Source of the DNA: Staphylococcus cornubiensis
Lineage (GTDB): Bacteria; Bacillota; Bacilli; Staphylococcales; Staphylococcaceae
Length of the DNA: 64,000 nt
Assembly (NCBI RefSeq): GCF_900183575.1
Contig: NZ_FXUZ01000007.1
Span: forward strand, 25,973-89,972
Direction: 5' to 3'
A program made the translations under genes and the position numbers. This document shows, in pieces, positions 41,386 to 50,942 of the stretch (the first letter of the stretch is position 1; every line of letters starts with the position of its first letter). The notes under the pieces are model-generated. The model was not told where the DNA came from, made no database searches, and saw only the letters and a list, made by a program, of their open reading frames with translations.

Positions 41386-41637
41386 TCAACCTATTCCCAT
41401 TTGCCAAACTTTCGGCCAATGTATTTTAAAATTACCATTAAAGCTATATCCTTTACTAGTACAGTAGTATGCATATCCAACTATAGCAACAATAACAACA
41501 AATGCCACAATTAACCAAAACCAGCGATTTTCTATATTTTTTTCAAATTTAATATGAAAACTTTCCACTATTTCTTCCATTTGAGTTTTAAACCACAAAT
41601 ACAGAGTCAAAAATACATTGTTAAAGCTATTAGACAT
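41386..41637 (-). CDS. 83-residue single-span protein, candidate exported peptide precursor
   Basis: First gene of the island operon, with GAGGGGGG ten bases before ATG. Layout: about 36 polar residues (KTQMEEIVESFHIKFEKN), one span (about 38-58, WFWLIVAFVVIVAIVGYAYYC), then a 25-residue tail TSKGYSFNGNFKIHWPKVWQ and MGIG rich in aromatic and basic residues. No known bacteriocin motif is recognised. Its place ahead of ABC and M50 genes suggests that the protease and exporter could release and move the tail; equally it may be a small membrane subunit. Function is inference. Confidence 0.65.
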   Translation of the reverse strand: MSNSFNNVFLTLYLWFKTQMEEIVESFHIKFEKNIENRWFWLIVAFVVIVAIVGYAYYCTSKGYSFNGNFKIHWPKVWQMGIG

Positions 41638-41672
41638 CTTATAATTTCCCCCCTCATTTTACATTTTTTATT

Positions 41673-41701
41673 ATTATATGACATTTTTTAAAAACTGTCA
41701 C
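41673..41701 (-). promoter_or_regulatory. promoter of the ABC/M50 island
   Basis: On the minus strand GTGACA (41696-41701), a 17-base spacer and perfect TATAAT (41673-41678), about 36 bases before the 83-residue gene. Confidence 0.8.
41679..41700. promoter_or_regulatory. 22-bp palindromic operator within the island promoter
   Basis: TGACATTTTTTAAAAACTGT followed by CA reads as a palindrome with one mismatched pair (arms TGACA...TGTCA). It fills the spacer between the -35 and -10 boxes, the classical place for a repressor site. I cannot name the regulator; no regulator gene lies in the island. Confidence 0.6.
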
Positions 41702-42147
41702 TATTTTTTAATATATTTTTTATTATTATAATCATTTATATTTTGATGAAAACACGTTTCTTTACTTATATTGAAATATCACCACATTTTTTGACGATTT
41801 GATTGAACTTCTAGCTCATCAATTGGTTTAATATAACCCCAACATCATTGTACGGGTTATATTAGTAGACGTTACTTAAATATTACGATCAATTTAACAG
41901 CTGGACTTTTGAAATCAACCAGAAAACTGGTGTGATAAAATGGTTTCGTACCTAGGTGTGCCTGACTTCAAAGGTGTTTTATGTTGCTATTTTCAAGGAA
42001 TGAAAAATAATAAACATACTAAGATTAGTTAGGTTATCGTAATAAAAGAACTTGAATTTAAATGTAGTGTATTTGTTTAGAATATCCTTTTTTTAATCAA
42101 TGAATTTATTGCAAATATTTGTGCAAAAGCACGTGGAGGTATTCTAT

Positions 42148-42348
42148 ATGAATAACGGTACAGTAAAATGGTTTAACGCAGAAAAAGTTTTTGGATTTAT
42201 TGAAAGAGAAAACGGCGACGATGTATTTGTACATTTCTCAGCAATCGTTGGAGACGGATACAAATCATTAGAAGAAGGTCAAAATGTTGACTTTGATATC
42301 GTTGAAGGCGAACGTGGTGTTCAAGCAGCAAACGTTGTTAAAATGTAA
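42148..42348 (+). CDS. cold-shock protein, CspA family (copy 2, altered RNP1)
   Basis: 66 residues, same leader and GGAGG ribosome site as copy 1. It differs from copy 1 at two residues: the first glycine of RNP1 is valine (KVFGFIERE instead of KGFGFIERE) and Ala is Val in RGVQAANVV. The glycine is nearly invariant in cold-shock domains, so nucleic-acid binding may be weakened. Silent differences are very few, so the duplication or a gene-conversion event is recent. Confidence 0.92.
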   Translation: MNNGTVKWFNAEKVFGFIERENGDDVFVHFSAIVGDGYKSLEEGQNVDFDIVEGERGVQAANVVKM

Positions 42349-42368
42349 TCTAAATCATTTAATATAGA

Positions 42369-42399
42369 AGAGACGAGGAGCGATTCCCCGTCTCTTTTT
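42369..42399 (+). terminator. csp copy 2 terminator
   Basis: AGAGACG.GG pairs with CC.CGTCTCT, followed by TTTTT. The stem differs from copy 1 in the loop but keeps its pairing. Confidence 0.85.
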
Positions 42400-42409
42400 T
42401 TGCGTTCTT

Positions 42410-42676
42410 TTAATGCCCTGCCATCCATGGTCGTGTCATTTGTGGTGCTTGTGTTCTTTTTTTAGGCAAGTTTTCTCTTTTAACAAGACGCGGTTGTTGG
42501 CCTTTTTCGATACGTTGTTTAACACGAGTATCCATTTTGTACGTTTGAAATGCGACAAATTCACGTTTCGCTGTATGTTGACATGATGGGCATGACGCTG
42601 TTTCATGTTGCTCTGAAATGCGTTGTCGAATTGTAAATGTGCCACAGTTTTTACATGTATAAGAATAGTTCGGCAT
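42410..42676 (-). CDS. fmdB: FmdB-type zinc-ribbon protein
   Basis: 88 residues. N-terminal zinc ribbon MPNYSYTCKNCGTF with a second CxxC at CPSCQH (residues 8-11 and 29-32), then a basic tail (KRENLPKKRT). This is the FmdB family, named for a putative regulator of amidase genes. Its ATG overlaps the fmdA stop as TAATG, so it is translated with the formamidase. Whether it regulates, or helps the enzyme, is not known. Confidence 0.82.
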   Translation of the reverse strand: MPNYSYTCKNCGTFTIRQRISEQHETASCPSCQHTAKREFVAFQTYKMDTRVKQRIEKGQQPRLVKRENLPKKRTQAPQMTRPWMAGH

Positions 42677-43866
42677 TAAAATTCATCCTTATCTGGCATC
42701 ACGCCCGGTTTAAAGATTTCTCGTGGTATCGCTATCGTACAGCAAGCATTAGGCACATCGACAATCCCCGCTACAGTTCCTTGCACGGGTGCTGAACCAA
42801 GTAACATGTAGGCTTGCTCACCTGTGAATCCTCGTGTTTTCAAAAATTCAATCGCATTCAAACATGCATTTCGATAAGCCGTGTTGGCATCTAAATAAGT
42901 TTGTTTTCCTGAAAATTCATTGACCGAAATGCCTTCAAACACAATATAATCCGAGTAGTTCGGTAATACTGGGCTCGGATTAAACGCTGGATTTTTCTTA
43001 ATATGATATTTTTCCATACCTCCTTTAATCACGTTGACTCTTAAATCAATCCATCCCGGCATTTCAATACCACCACAAAATGTAATCTCACCATCCCCCT
43101 GTGAAAAATGAAGGTCACCTACTGACAATTTCGCGCCTTCAACAAATACTGGGAAATAAATTCTTGAACCTTTAGATAGATTTTTAATGTCACAATTACC
43201 ACCATTTTCACGTGGCGGTACTGTACGGGCGCCTTCTTTCGCAACACGGTCGAAGTCTTTTCCTTTTAACGTGCCGAGTACGACCGCATCTTCAGTCGGT
43301 AAATTCGCAAGTGGCGGTTCACGATTCGGATCAGTGTCAACGAGTGCTTGTTCCCTTCTATTCCACTCTGCCAACATGTCGTGTGATGGTGCGACACCGA
43401 TTAAACCTGGATGAATGACACCTACAAATTCAACACCTGGTACGTGCCGACTTGACGCAAAGATACCGTTAAAGTCCCAAATCGATTTTTGCGCATTCGG
43501 ATAATGATCGACTAAAAAACTTCCCCCATTGGTTTTGTCAAATATGCCGTTAAAGCCCCATTCATGTTCTGGAAATGCACCGACATCTAAAATATCAACA
43601 ACCAATAAATCACCCGGTTCAACACCATTCACATAGACCGGTCCACTTAAGACATGAACACGGTTGAGATTCACATATTTAATATCACTCGGGTCATCAT
43701 TATTTGAAATTTGTCCATCAGTCCAGTCTAAACATTCCATACGAAACGATTCTCCCGGTTCGACTGAAAACGCTGCTGGAATATCTGGGTGCCATCGATT
43801 GTGCCCTGGATGTGCTTGTTGGTCCATTTTCTTATTCAAATCAATACTAAATAATTTTTTCGTCAT
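42676..43866 (-). CDS. fmdA: formamidase/acetamidase FmdA family
   Basis: 396 residues from the ATG six bases behind GAGGGGG; the longer frame begins before the ribosome site. Family segments: HPGHNRWHPDIPAAFSVEPG near the N-terminus, GDLLVVDILDVG, ENGGNCDIKNLSKGSR (about 222-237) and HFSQGDGEITFCGGIE (about 258), and a C-terminal YMLLGSAPVQGTVAGIVD. It hydrolyses formamide or short-chain amides to ammonia. With fmdB it forms a two-gene unit that I do not recall here in S. aureus, suggesting an accessory nitrogen-acquisition locus. Confidence 0.88.
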   Translation of the reverse strand: MTKKLFSIDLNKKMDQQAHPGHNRWHPDIPAAFSVEPGESFRMECLDWTDGQISNNDDPSDIKYVNLNRVHVLSGPVYVNGVEPGDLLVVDILDVGAFPEHEWGFNGIFDKTNGGSFLVDHYPNAQKSIWDFNGIFASSRHVPGVEFVGVIHPGLIGVAPSHDMLAEWNRREQALVDTDPNREPPLANLPTEDAVVLGTLKGKDFDRVAKEGARTVPPRENGGNCDIKNLSKGSRIYFPVFVEGAKLSVGDLHFSQGDGEITFCGGIEMPGWIDLRVNVIKGGMEKYHIKKNPAFNPSPVLPNYSDYIVFEGISVNEFSGKQTYLDANTAYRNACLNAIEFLKTRGFTGEQAYMLLGSAPVQGTVAGIVDVPNACCTIAIPREIFKPGVMPDKDEF

Positions 43867-44000
43867 GACAATCCCCCTCAATTGTTTAATTATGACAGAA
43901 TTTTCCGTCACTTAAATTGAGTTTACCCTCAAAATTAAAAAGTACACTATTTTTACAATTAAATTTAAATGAAAATATTCTACACCTCTTTAAGACAACT

Positions 44001-44040
44001 AAAAAAGCCGATAAAAACCGTTAATGATTTTTACCGACTT
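44001..44040 (-). terminator. terminator of the ppiB-DUF1871 unit
   Basis: AGCCGATAAAAA pairs with TTTTTACCGACT (two G-U pairs); follows the DUF1871 stop by about ten bases on the minus strand. Confidence 0.65.
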
Positions 44041-44049
44041 CTCTATTTA

Positions 44050-44307
44050 TTAAGATATACTACACGCCGTTTGCATATTGACCGCTTCAGTTGCTTTCAC
44101 TAAACAAACGTCATATGGCAATGTTTCATCAAAAGAAAATTGATAAATCTGTTGAAATGCTTGTGCAACGGCTTCTGCCTCGCCTATTTGATGTACTGCA
44201 TCCATCATTTCGTAAATTTCTGCGTCTCCCATTGTTGGGTCATCAAATTGCATAGGATTCCAATCCGCTAAATATTGATACAATCGAATATTCAAATCAT
44301 TATTTGC
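44050..44307 (-). CDS. DUF1871 family protein
   Basis: 85 residues. I start at GTG, seven bases behind GGAGGT; the ATG seven codons upstream contains that ribosome site within its first codons and is rejected. Content: LYQYLADWNPMQFDD near the N-terminus and an acidic helical rest, as in DUF1871. It follows the cyclophilin gene by 24 bases and is likely co-transcribed. Function unknown. Confidence 0.75.
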   Translation of the reverse strand, partial: ANNDLNIRLYQYLADWNPMQFDDPTMGDAEIYEMMDAVHQIGEAEAVAQAFQQIYQFSFDETLPYDVCLVKATEAVNMQTACSIS

Positions 44308-44331
44308 CACGTGATGACCTCCATTCATTGA

Positions 44332-44925
44332 TTATTCTTCAATGTCAATCGATTCAATGACAACATCGTACATCGGTTTGTCTTGTGCACCGACTTTAAC
44401 ACTTGCGATATCTTCTAAAGTGTCTTCACCTTCAATCAATTGACCGAATACTGTATGTTTTTGATCTAACCAAGGTGTACCGCCTTTTTCTTTGTATGCT
44501 TCAGCGATTTCTTTTGGCCAGCCGCCATCAACAAGTTGGTCTACCATTTGTGCCGGTACTTCTTTCATTTGAACGATGAAAAATTGTGAACCGTTCGTAC
44601 CTGGACCTGCATTGGCCATTGATAACGCACCGTATAAGTTAAACGCGTTCATTGAAAACTCATCTTCAAATGGGCCACCGTAAATACTTTCGCCGCCCAT
44701 ACCCGTACCAGTTGGGTCACCACCTTGAATCATAAAATCATTGATGACACGGTGGAACGTAATCCCATCGTAGTAACCTTTTTTAGAAAGCTCAACAAAG
44801 TTTTGAACTGTTTTAGGTGCAATCTCAGGGAATAACTTTAATGTCATGTCCCCTTTATTCGTATGCATGATCACTTTAATTTCATTTTCTTGAATTTCTT
44901 TCGTTAATTGTGGATAGTTAGTCAT
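44332..44925 (-). CDS. ppiB: cyclophilin-type peptidyl-prolyl isomerase
   Basis: 197 residues. Cyclophilin motifs: [20 protein letters not shown] (about 52-71, catalytic Arg), GTNGSQFFI (about 110-118) and [10 protein letters not shown] (about 162). No signal peptide, so cytoplasmic. Longer than classical cyclophilins because of an insert around residues 120-155, as in the staphylococcal PpiB, which affects secreted nuclease and haemolysin activity in S. aureus. TGGAG precedes the ATG. Confidence 0.92.
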   Translation of the reverse strand: MTNYPQLTKEIQENEIKVIMHTNKGDMTLKLFPEIAPKTVQNFVELSKKGYYDGITFHRVINDFMIQGGDPTGTGMGGESIYGGPFEDEFSMNAFNLYGALSMANAGPGTNGSQFFIVQMKEVPAQMVDQLVDGGWPKEIAEAYKEKGGTPWLDQKHTVFGQLIEGEDTLEDIASVKVGAQDKPMYDVVIESIDIEE

Positions 44926-44998
44926 TTTTTAATACTCCATTCGTGATAAACTGTTGTATATAACTATTTTAACATATTTGAGAGAGGATGGTATTGAC

Positions 44999-45379
44999 AT
45001 GCTTTATCGTTTTGCACATAAAACTGGTGTCTATGCTGTAGAGATCGTAGAAGAAAAGGGAGATCAGGTGTTAGTCAAAGTGCTACAAGTGATTAAACAC
45101 CCGAAACAAGGCGACCTCCATAACCCAAATGAAGTTGAAGGGGTCTTTTTCCATGAACGAAAAGCGTTAAGTCTCTATGAAAAAAGATATACGTCTCCTA
45201 GTCGCTTAAAACCATTTGAAGGTGACATCGAGGACTATACCGTAACGTTACAACGTGCTTTAACAACACTCGAAAATCAATTACAAGCACTCGACACACC
45301 ATTTGCCCATGCATCTTTAAATTGTTTAGCACAACTTAAAGAAGATTATGCACGCCAATATCGAACAAATTTTTCTTAA
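44999..45379 (+). CDS. kapB: KapB-like (kinase-associated protein B) family
   Basis: 126 residues from the ATG eleven bases behind AGAGAGG; the frame continues upstream without a ribosome site. MLYRFAHKTGVYAVEIVEEKG and KVLQVIKHPKQGDLHNP are typical of the KapB family (beta-barrel start, then helices with LKPFEGDIEDY). No lipobox is present, so it is not a lipoprotein in this organism. In Bacillus KapB helps the KinB sporulation kinase; the role in non-sporulating staphylococci is unknown. Located ahead of mnhA as in S. aureus. Confidence 0.8.
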   Translation: MLYRFAHKTGVYAVEIVEEKGDQVLVKVLQVIKHPKQGDLHNPNEVEGVFFHERKALSLYEKRYTSPSRLKPFEGDIEDYTVTLQRALTTLENQLQALDTPFAHASLNCLAQLKEDYARQYRTNFS

Positions 45380-45443
45380 TAACGACGTGTTTCTTCTTAT
45401 TTAAAAGTGTTTGAAAAGTGGCCCCTTCTTAGTGTTGCCATGT

Positions 45444-45472
45444 TTTTCAGACGTTTCACAATCATGTATAAT
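45444..45472 (+). promoter_or_regulatory. mnh operon promoter
   Basis: TTTTCA (45444-45449), 17-base spacer and perfect TATAAT (45467-45472), 33 bases before the mnhA start. Confidence 0.6.
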
Positions 45473-45505
45473 AGATATATCGTAGTTTTTAAAGGAGGGC
45501 AATTT

Positions 45506-47923
45506 ATGAGTTGGTTACATATGGCGGTCCTGTTACCGTTAATATTCGCAATACTCATTCCGATGTTGTATCGCTTCTACAAACGCATCCATCTCGGTTG
45601 GTTTGTATTACCGATACCGGTCGTATTGTTTGCTTATTTTCTATCTTATATTAAACCAACAATGTCCGGGCAATTTACAGAACAGTCGGCTGCTTGGATG
45701 CCACAAATTGGGATGAACTTTGACGTTTATGTCGATGGCCTAGGTTTACTCTTTAGTTTACTGATTACTGGCATTGGGAGTCTTGTTGTACTATATTCAA
45801 TTAGTTATTTAAGCCAATCAGAACAACTGGGTCATTTTTATTGTTACTTGTTAATGTTTATGAGTGCGATGCTCGGTGTCGTACTTTCTGATAATCTACT
45901 CGTCCTTTATTTTTTCTGGGAGTTAACATCATTTTCAAGTTTCTTACTGATTTCTTTTTGGCGACACAAAGACAAGTCACTTTATGGTGCCATGAAGTCG
46001 ATGATGATTACCGTTTTTGGTGGTCTATCATTGTTAGGTGGTTTCATCCTACTGTATCTTGCTTCAGGCACGTGGCGAATTCGTGAGATTATCGAAAACG
46101 TTGATCAAATTCAAACGTCACCGATTTTTCTTCTCGCCATGATTTTTGTAATTATTGGTGCAATGACAAAATCTGCACAGTTTCCATTTTACATTTGGTT
46201 ACCAGATGCGATGGAAGCACCGACACCTGTCAGTGCGTATCTCCATTCAGCAACAATGGTTAAAGCAGGTATCTATCTCGTTGCACGTTTAACACCGATT
46301 TTTGCAGTTTCACAAGGTTGGATTTGGGCTGTGACTGCATTTGGTCTCGTCACATTATTCTGGGGCTCGCTCAATGCGACGAAGCAACAGGATCTTAAAG
46401 GGATTTTAGCATTTTCAACGGTGTCTCAACTCGGAATGATCATGTCGATGCTCGGTATCGGTGCAGTGAGTTATCATTTCCAAGGCGATGAAAGTCAGCT
46501 CTACCTTGCCGCATACAGTGCAGCGATTTTCCACCTAATCAATCACGCGACATTTAAAGGCGCACTGTTTATGATTACAGGTGCAGTGGACCACGCGACA
46601 GGAACACGTGATATTCGTAAACTCGGTGGCTTAATGACAATCATGCCGATTTCATTTACTTTATCTATCATCACATCATTAAGTATGGCGGGCGTACCTC
46701 CGTTCAATGGTTTCTTATCTAAAGAAGCCTTTATCGAATCAATGATAGAAGTGACACATGCTTCGATATTCAGCTTAAATACACTCGGGTTGTTAATTCC
46801 TATCGTCGCGATTGTCGGTAGTATTTTCACATTTGTTTATTCATTTAAATTTATCGTGGAGATTTTCCTAGGTGACCATAAGCCGGATGCACTACCGAAC
46901 AAAGCACATGAAGCTTCAATACTGATGAATATCTCACCAACGATTTTAGCGACTTTAGTCATTGCGATTGGTTTATTCCCAAGTATTGTGTCTTCACCAC
47001 TCGTTGAACCTGCAGTCAAATCGATTGCAAATACAAATGAAGTCAGTGCTTCGTTCCATTTATGGCATGGCTTCACACCAGCATTTATCGCAACATTAGT
47101 CATTTATGCAGTAGGTATCGTCTTACTTCTAACAGCTAAACGTTGGGTACCTGCGTTAAGAGGTATTCCAAACGTGCTGACTTTAAATCATTGGTATAAC
47201 CAAACTGGACGTTACACACCGTACTACGCAACACAAATTACGCGTACTTATATGACAGGATTCAATCGTAACAATTTAGTCATTATCTTTTTCATGATGA
47301 TTGTACTCACATTTGTGACATTGATTTTTGTACCTTTCACAGTAGATTTGATGAAGGTGTCACCGATCAGACCTTATGAATTTGTATCTGTGATTACAAT
47401 TACAATTGCTGCGATTATGATTATTTTTGCGCGTTCACGATTATTCAGTATCATCATGTTAAGTGCAGTCGGTTATTCTATGGCGATTTTCTTTATTTTC
47501 TTTAATGCGCCTGACCTTGCCTTAACACAATTCGTTGTAGAAACGATTTCTACAGCACTATTCTTACTTTGTTTCTATCATTTACCTAATATGAGTCGCT
47601 ATAACGAATCTGTGCGCTATCGTGTCGTCAATGCGATCATTTCTATCGGTGTCGGCGCAGTTGTCATCGTGTTAGGTTTAATCGCATATGGCAATCGCCA
47701 CTTTGAATCGATTAGCGAGTTCTACAAAGCACACGTATACGACTTAGCAGAAGGTAAAAACATGGTCAACGTGATACTTGTCGACTTCCGTGGTACCGAT
47801 ACATTGTTCGAATCATCTGTACTCGGTATTGCAGGTATGGGCATTTACACGTTAATTAAATTACGTGCGAAACATAAAAACGGTTATGAAAGGGTTGAGA
47901 AGATTGAACAGACAGAAAAATGA
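45506..47923 (+). CDS. mnhA: Na+/H+ antiporter subunit A (MnhA1/MrpA)
   Basis: 805 residues, about 20 spans, start fixed by AAAGGAGGG. Related to NADH dehydrogenase subunit NuoL: proton-antiporter core [12 protein letters not shown] and [24 protein letters not shown] (about 225-250). The C-terminal part (from about 610) carries the MrpA-specific extension with the DUF4040-like segment [20 protein letters not shown]. With B-G it forms the Mrp-type multisubunit antiporter needed for pH and Na+ homeostasis. First of a seven-gene operon. Confidence 0.95.
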   Translation: MSWLHMAVLLPLIFAILIPMLYRFYKRIHLGWFVLPIPVVLFAYFLSYIKPTMSGQFTEQSAAWMPQIGMNFDVYVDGLGLLFSLLITGIGSLVVLYSISYLSQSEQLGHFYCYLLMFMSAMLGVVLSDNLLVLYFFWELTSFSSFLLISFWRHKDKSLYGAMKSMMITVFGGLSLLGGFILLYLASGTWRIREIIENVDQIQTSPIFLLAMIFVIIGAMTKSAQFPFYIWLPDAMEAPTPVSAYLHSATMVKAGIYLVARLTPIFAVSQGWIWAVTAFGLVTLFWGSLNATKQQDLKGILAFSTVSQLGMIMSMLGIGAVSYHFQGDESQLYLAAYSAAIFHLINHATFKGALFMITGAVDHATGTRDIRKLGGLMTIMPISFTLSIITSLSMAGVPPFNGFLSKEAFIESMIEVTHASIFSLNTLGLLIPIVAIVGSIFTFVYSFKFIVEIFLGDHKPDALPNKAHEASILMNISPTILATLVIAIGLFPSIVSSPLVEPAVKSIANTNEVSASFHLWHGFTPAFIATLVIYAVGIVLLLTAKRWVPALRGIPNVLTLNHWYNQTGRYTPYYATQITRTYMTGFNRNNLVIIFFMMIVLTFVTLIFVPFTVDLMKVSPIRPYEFVSVITITIAAIMIIFARSRLFSIIMLSAVGYSMAIFFIFFNAPDLALTQFVVETISTALFLLCFYHLPNMSRYNESVRYRVVNAIISIGVGAVVIVLGLIAYGNRHFESISEFYKAHVYDLAEGKNMVNVILVDFRGTDTLFESSVLGIAGMGIYTLIKLRAKHKNGYERVEKIEQTEK

Positions 47924-48332
47924 TTTAATTGCGCAGTATTCATCATTAATTATCTTTTTCTTAATTATGATGTTCGGCTTCTCACTTTTCTTAGCTGGAC
48001 ATTACACACCGGGGGGCGGCTTTATTGGCGGTTTACTCGTCTCAAGTGCACTTGTGATTATTGCGGTGGCATTTGACGTCAAAACACTGCGCAAAGTGTT
48101 CCCTTGGGATTTCAAAAAGTTAATTGCTTTAGGTTTAACTTTCTGTGTGGGTGCGCCTATGCTTAGTTGGACGTATGGGAAGAACTTCTTTACTCATACG
48201 TCTGTGGATATTCCACTTCCTTTACTTCAACCGATGCATGTGCATACCGCTGTCATTTTTGATACCGGCGTACTTTTTGTCGTTATCGGCACAGTACTTA
48301 CAATTATTCTAACGATTGGAGAGAATGAGTAA
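47904..48332 (+). CDS. mnhB: Na+/H+ antiporter subunit B (MnhB1)
   Basis: 142 residues from TTG, which gives the conserved MNRQKNDLI start; a purine-rich AAAGGG lies ten bases upstream. It overlaps the end of mnhA by 20 bases. Four spans; signature [16 protein letters not shown] (about 28-43) of MnhB proteins. Structural partner of MnhA in the antiporter. Ends with TAATG overlapping mnhC. The ATG at 47886 is an alternative start without a visible ribosome site. Confidence 0.93.
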   Translation: MNRQKNDLIAQYSSLIIFFLIMMFGFSLFLAGHYTPGGGFIGGLLVSSALVIIAVAFDVKTLRKVFPWDFKKLIALGLTFCVGAPMLSWTYGKNFFTHTSVDIPLPLLQPMHVHTAVIFDTGVLFVVIGTVLTIILTIGENE

Positions 48333-48679
48333 TGGAAATCGTTTTAATCGTCGTTTGTGGCTTGTTAACTTCTATCAGTGTGTACCTCATTCTTTCTAAA
48401 AGTTTGATTAGAATTATTATCGGTACAACGCTATTGTCACATGCTGCAAACTTATTTATTTTAACGATGGGTGGTCTTAAAAATGGGAATGTGCCTATTT
48501 ATGAAAAAGGCGTTTCTGATTATGTAGATCCTATCCCACAAGCATTAATCTTAACAGCGATCGTGATTTCATTTGCGGTCACTGCCTTTTTCTTAGTACT
48601 CGCTTTCAGAAGTTATAAAGAATTAGGAACAGACAACGTAGAAAGAATGAAAGGAGTGCCACAAGAAGATGATGAATGA
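48332..48679 (+). CDS. mnhC: Na+/H+ antiporter subunit C (MnhC1)
   Basis: 115 residues, NuoK-like with three spans. Signature: [15 protein letters not shown] with the family-typical helix break, then [20 protein letters not shown] (about 69-88). GGAGA ribosome site inside mnhB, ATG overlapping its stop by one base. Part of the Mrp complex. Confidence 0.95.
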   Translation: MEIVLIVVCGLLTSISVYLILSKSLIRIIIGTTLLSHAANLFILTMGGLKNGNVPIYEKGVSDYVDPIPQALILTAIVISFAVTAFFLVLAFRSYKELGTDNVERMKGVPQEDDE

Positions 48680-50168
48680 AAACTTAATCGTCATGGTTTT
48701 AGTCGTCCCTATTATTACGGCTATTCTGTTAATTTTTAGTGGACTCCGACCTTTTATTAAACGTTACATCGCATTAACAGGGACACTCATTACATTAGCC
48801 ATTTCGATATGGAATTTAGTGAACGTATGGGAAACTGGTCACCCTATCGTTTTACGGTTAGGCTCTTGGGAAGCCCCTTATAGCATTGTTTTCGTGTTAG
48901 ATTTATTTAGTGCCCTACTCGTGACAACAAGTATTATTATCACGTTACTTATCATTTTATTTTCGTATCAATCGATTGGTTTACATCGTGAGACATATTA
49001 CTACTATTTCACAGTTATGATGATGTTAACGGGGATTAACGGCGCTTTTATTACAGGCGATATTTTTAACTTATTCGTCTTTTTCGAAGTATTTTTAATG
49101 TCCTCGTATGGCTTAATGGTGATTGGTGGGACTAAAATCCAACTTCAAGAAAGTGTTAAATACTTGTTAGTCAACGTCGTCTCTTCTGCCTTTTTCGTTA
49201 TGGCAGTAGGTATTTTATATTCTATTGTCGGGACATTAAACTTAGCTGATATTAGTCAAAAGTTGAACACTGTTTCTGAAGATCATCCAGGTTTATTAAG
49301 TGTCGCATTTATATTATTCATCTTTGTATTTGCGACAAAAGCTGGGGTCTTTCCAATGTATGTTTGGTTACCAGGTGCATATTACGCGCCACCATTCGCT
49401 ATTATCGCGTTCTTTGGTGCCTTACTTACAAAAGTTGGTGTTTATGCGATTGCGCGTGTCATGAGCTTATTCTTCCATGACACATTGACTTTTTCACATT
49501 ACACGATTTTAGCACTTGCCTTGTTGACAATTATCTTTGGTTCGGTCGGTGCTGTAGGTTTCCGCGATACGAAACGGATTATTTTGTACAACATTATGAT
49601 TGCAGTTGGTGTCATTTTAGTTGGTGTCGGCTTAATGAACGAATCTGGTATGATTGGTGCCATCTACTACACGATTCACGATATGTTAATTAAAGCCGCA
49701 CTCTTCTTCCTGATTGGGATTATGTATAAAATCACAAAAACGACAGACTTGCGCAAATTCAGTGGTCTGATTCACCATTATCCTGTCTTAGGTTGGACAT
49801 TCTTTATCGCTGCTTTAAGTTTAGCGGGGATCCCACCATTAAGTGGTTTTTATGGTAAACTTTACATCGTTCAAGCCGCTTTTGAAGAAGGATTTTATGC
49901 GACAGGGATTATCGTGTTACTGTCAAGCCTTGTCGTCTTGTATTCAGTGATTAACATATTTTTACGTGGTTTCTTCGGTAAAAGTTACGGCTATGTCTAC
50001 AACCCACGCCTACATCACCGCGGTTTATTAGCAGTGAGTATATTAGCAGTCGTAATCTCAGTCGTCTTTGGTCTTACAGCAGGACAACTTTATCCTATCG
50101 TTGCAGAAGCTGCGAAGTCGTTCTATCAGCCAGACACGTATATTCATAGCGTATTGGGGGTGAAGTAA
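48669..50168 (+). CDS. mnhD: Na+/H+ antiporter subunit D (MnhD1)
   Basis: 499 residues (498 if the second of two adjacent ATGs is used). NuoN/NuoM-like with about 14 spans; conserved [17 protein letters not shown] with a key glutamate and [15 protein letters not shown] (about 226-240). Second proton-antiporter core subunit of the complex. AAAGGAG lies twelve bases upstream, and the gene overlaps mnhC by 11 bases. Confidence 0.95.
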   Translation: MMNENLIVMVLVVPIITAILLIFSGLRPFIKRYIALTGTLITLAISIWNLVNVWETGHPIVLRLGSWEAPYSIVFVLDLFSALLVTTSIIITLLIILFSYQSIGLHRETYYYYFTVMMMLTGINGAFITGDIFNLFVFFEVFLMSSYGLMVIGGTKIQLQESVKYLLVNVVSSAFFVMAVGILYSIVGTLNLADISQKLNTVSEDHPGLLSVAFILFIFVFATKAGVFPMYVWLPGAYYAPPFAIIAFFGALLTKVGVYAIARVMSLFFHDTLTFSHYTILALALLTIIFGSVGAVGFRDTKRIILYNIMIAVGVILVGVGLMNESGMIGAIYYTIHDMLIKAALFFLIGIMYKITKTTDLRKFSGLIHHYPVLGWTFFIAALSLAGIPPLSGFYGKLYIVQAAFEEGFYATGIIVLLSSLVVLYSVINIFLRGFFGKSYGYVYNPRLHHRGLLAVSILAVVISVVFGLTAGQLYPIVAEAAKSFYQPDTYIHSVLGVK

Positions 50169-50169
50169 T

Positions 50170-50649
50170 ATGGCAATACAAATTTTAATCAATATCGTTT
50201 TAGCACTATTTTGGTTGTTCGTTTCTGATAGCTATACGATGAATGCTTTTGTATTAGGGTATCTTTTCGCATTACTACTCGTCTTTTTAATGCGTCAACT
50301 CTTACCAGGACGCTTTTATGTCATTACGCTGTATAAAGTCGTCAAACTGGTATTTGTCTTTTTACTCGAACTAATCAAAGCCAACATTGACGTATTGCGT
50401 ATTATCCTTCAACCACGCATTAAAAATGAGTCTGCTTTTTTCGTATATGAAACAGACTTAGAGCATCCTTGGCAAGTCGCATTACTATCGAATTTAATCA
50501 CATTAACACCCGGCACTGTCGTTATCGGGGTCAATGATGATATGAAACGTTTATATATTCACTGTTTAAACTTCTCAACAAAAGAAGAAGAAGTTGCTGG
50601 TATTAAAGGCTCTCTTGAAAAAGCAGTGAGAGAGGTGGGTGAATCGTAA
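50170..50649 (+). CDS. mnhE: Na+/H+ antiporter subunit E (MnhE1)
   Basis: 159 residues, two N-terminal spans (4-20 and 23-41), another hydrophobic stretch (55-75) and a cytoplasmic domain with the family motif [13 protein letters not shown] (about 105-117). Starts two bases after the mnhD stop with GGGGGTG as ribosome site. Assembly/structural subunit. Confidence 0.95.
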   Translation: MAIQILINIVLALFWLFVSDSYTMNAFVLGYLFALLLVFLMRQLLPGRFYVITLYKVVKLVFVFLLELIKANIDVLRIILQPRIKNESAFFVYETDLEHPWQVALLSNLITLTPGTVVIGVNDDMKRLYIHCLNFSTKEEEVAGIKGSLEKAVREVGES

Positions 50650-50942
50650 TGAACTATGATATTTTTATCATTATTGCTTTAGTCATCGTCGTTTTATCGA
50701 TTTTAGCAATGCTTGTCCGTGTGATTCTTGGTCCTACATTGCCGGATCGTGTCGTAGCGTTAGATGCGATTGGTATTCAGCTAATGGCAATTATTGGGCT
50801 GTTCTCAATTATTTTAGGCACACACTATATGATTGTTGCGATTTTATTAATTGGGATTCTCGCATTTTTAGGGACAGCAGTGTTCGCCAAATTTATGGAT
50901 AAAGGTCAGGTGATTGAATATGACAGAAACGATCACGATTAG
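50649..50942 (+). CDS. mnhF: Na+/H+ antiporter subunit F (MnhF1)
   Basis: 97 residues, three spans; family motif [19 protein letters not shown] (about 24-42) with conserved Asp. AGAGGTGGG ribosome site in mnhE, ATG overlapping its stop by one base. Confidence 0.95.
   Translation: MNYDIFIIIALVIVVLSILAMLVRVILGPTLPDRVVALDAIGIQLMAIIGLFSIILGTHYMIVAILLIGILAFLGTAVFAKFMDKGQVIEYDRNDHD

Larger units (their letters stand above)
41940..42399 (+). repeat. duplicated csp segment, copy 2
   Basis: Nearly identical to copy 1 from 42026 to the terminator, offset 3883-3884 bases, with one indel in a T-run of the leader. The region upstream of 42026 is only weakly similar to copy 1. Confidence 0.85.
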
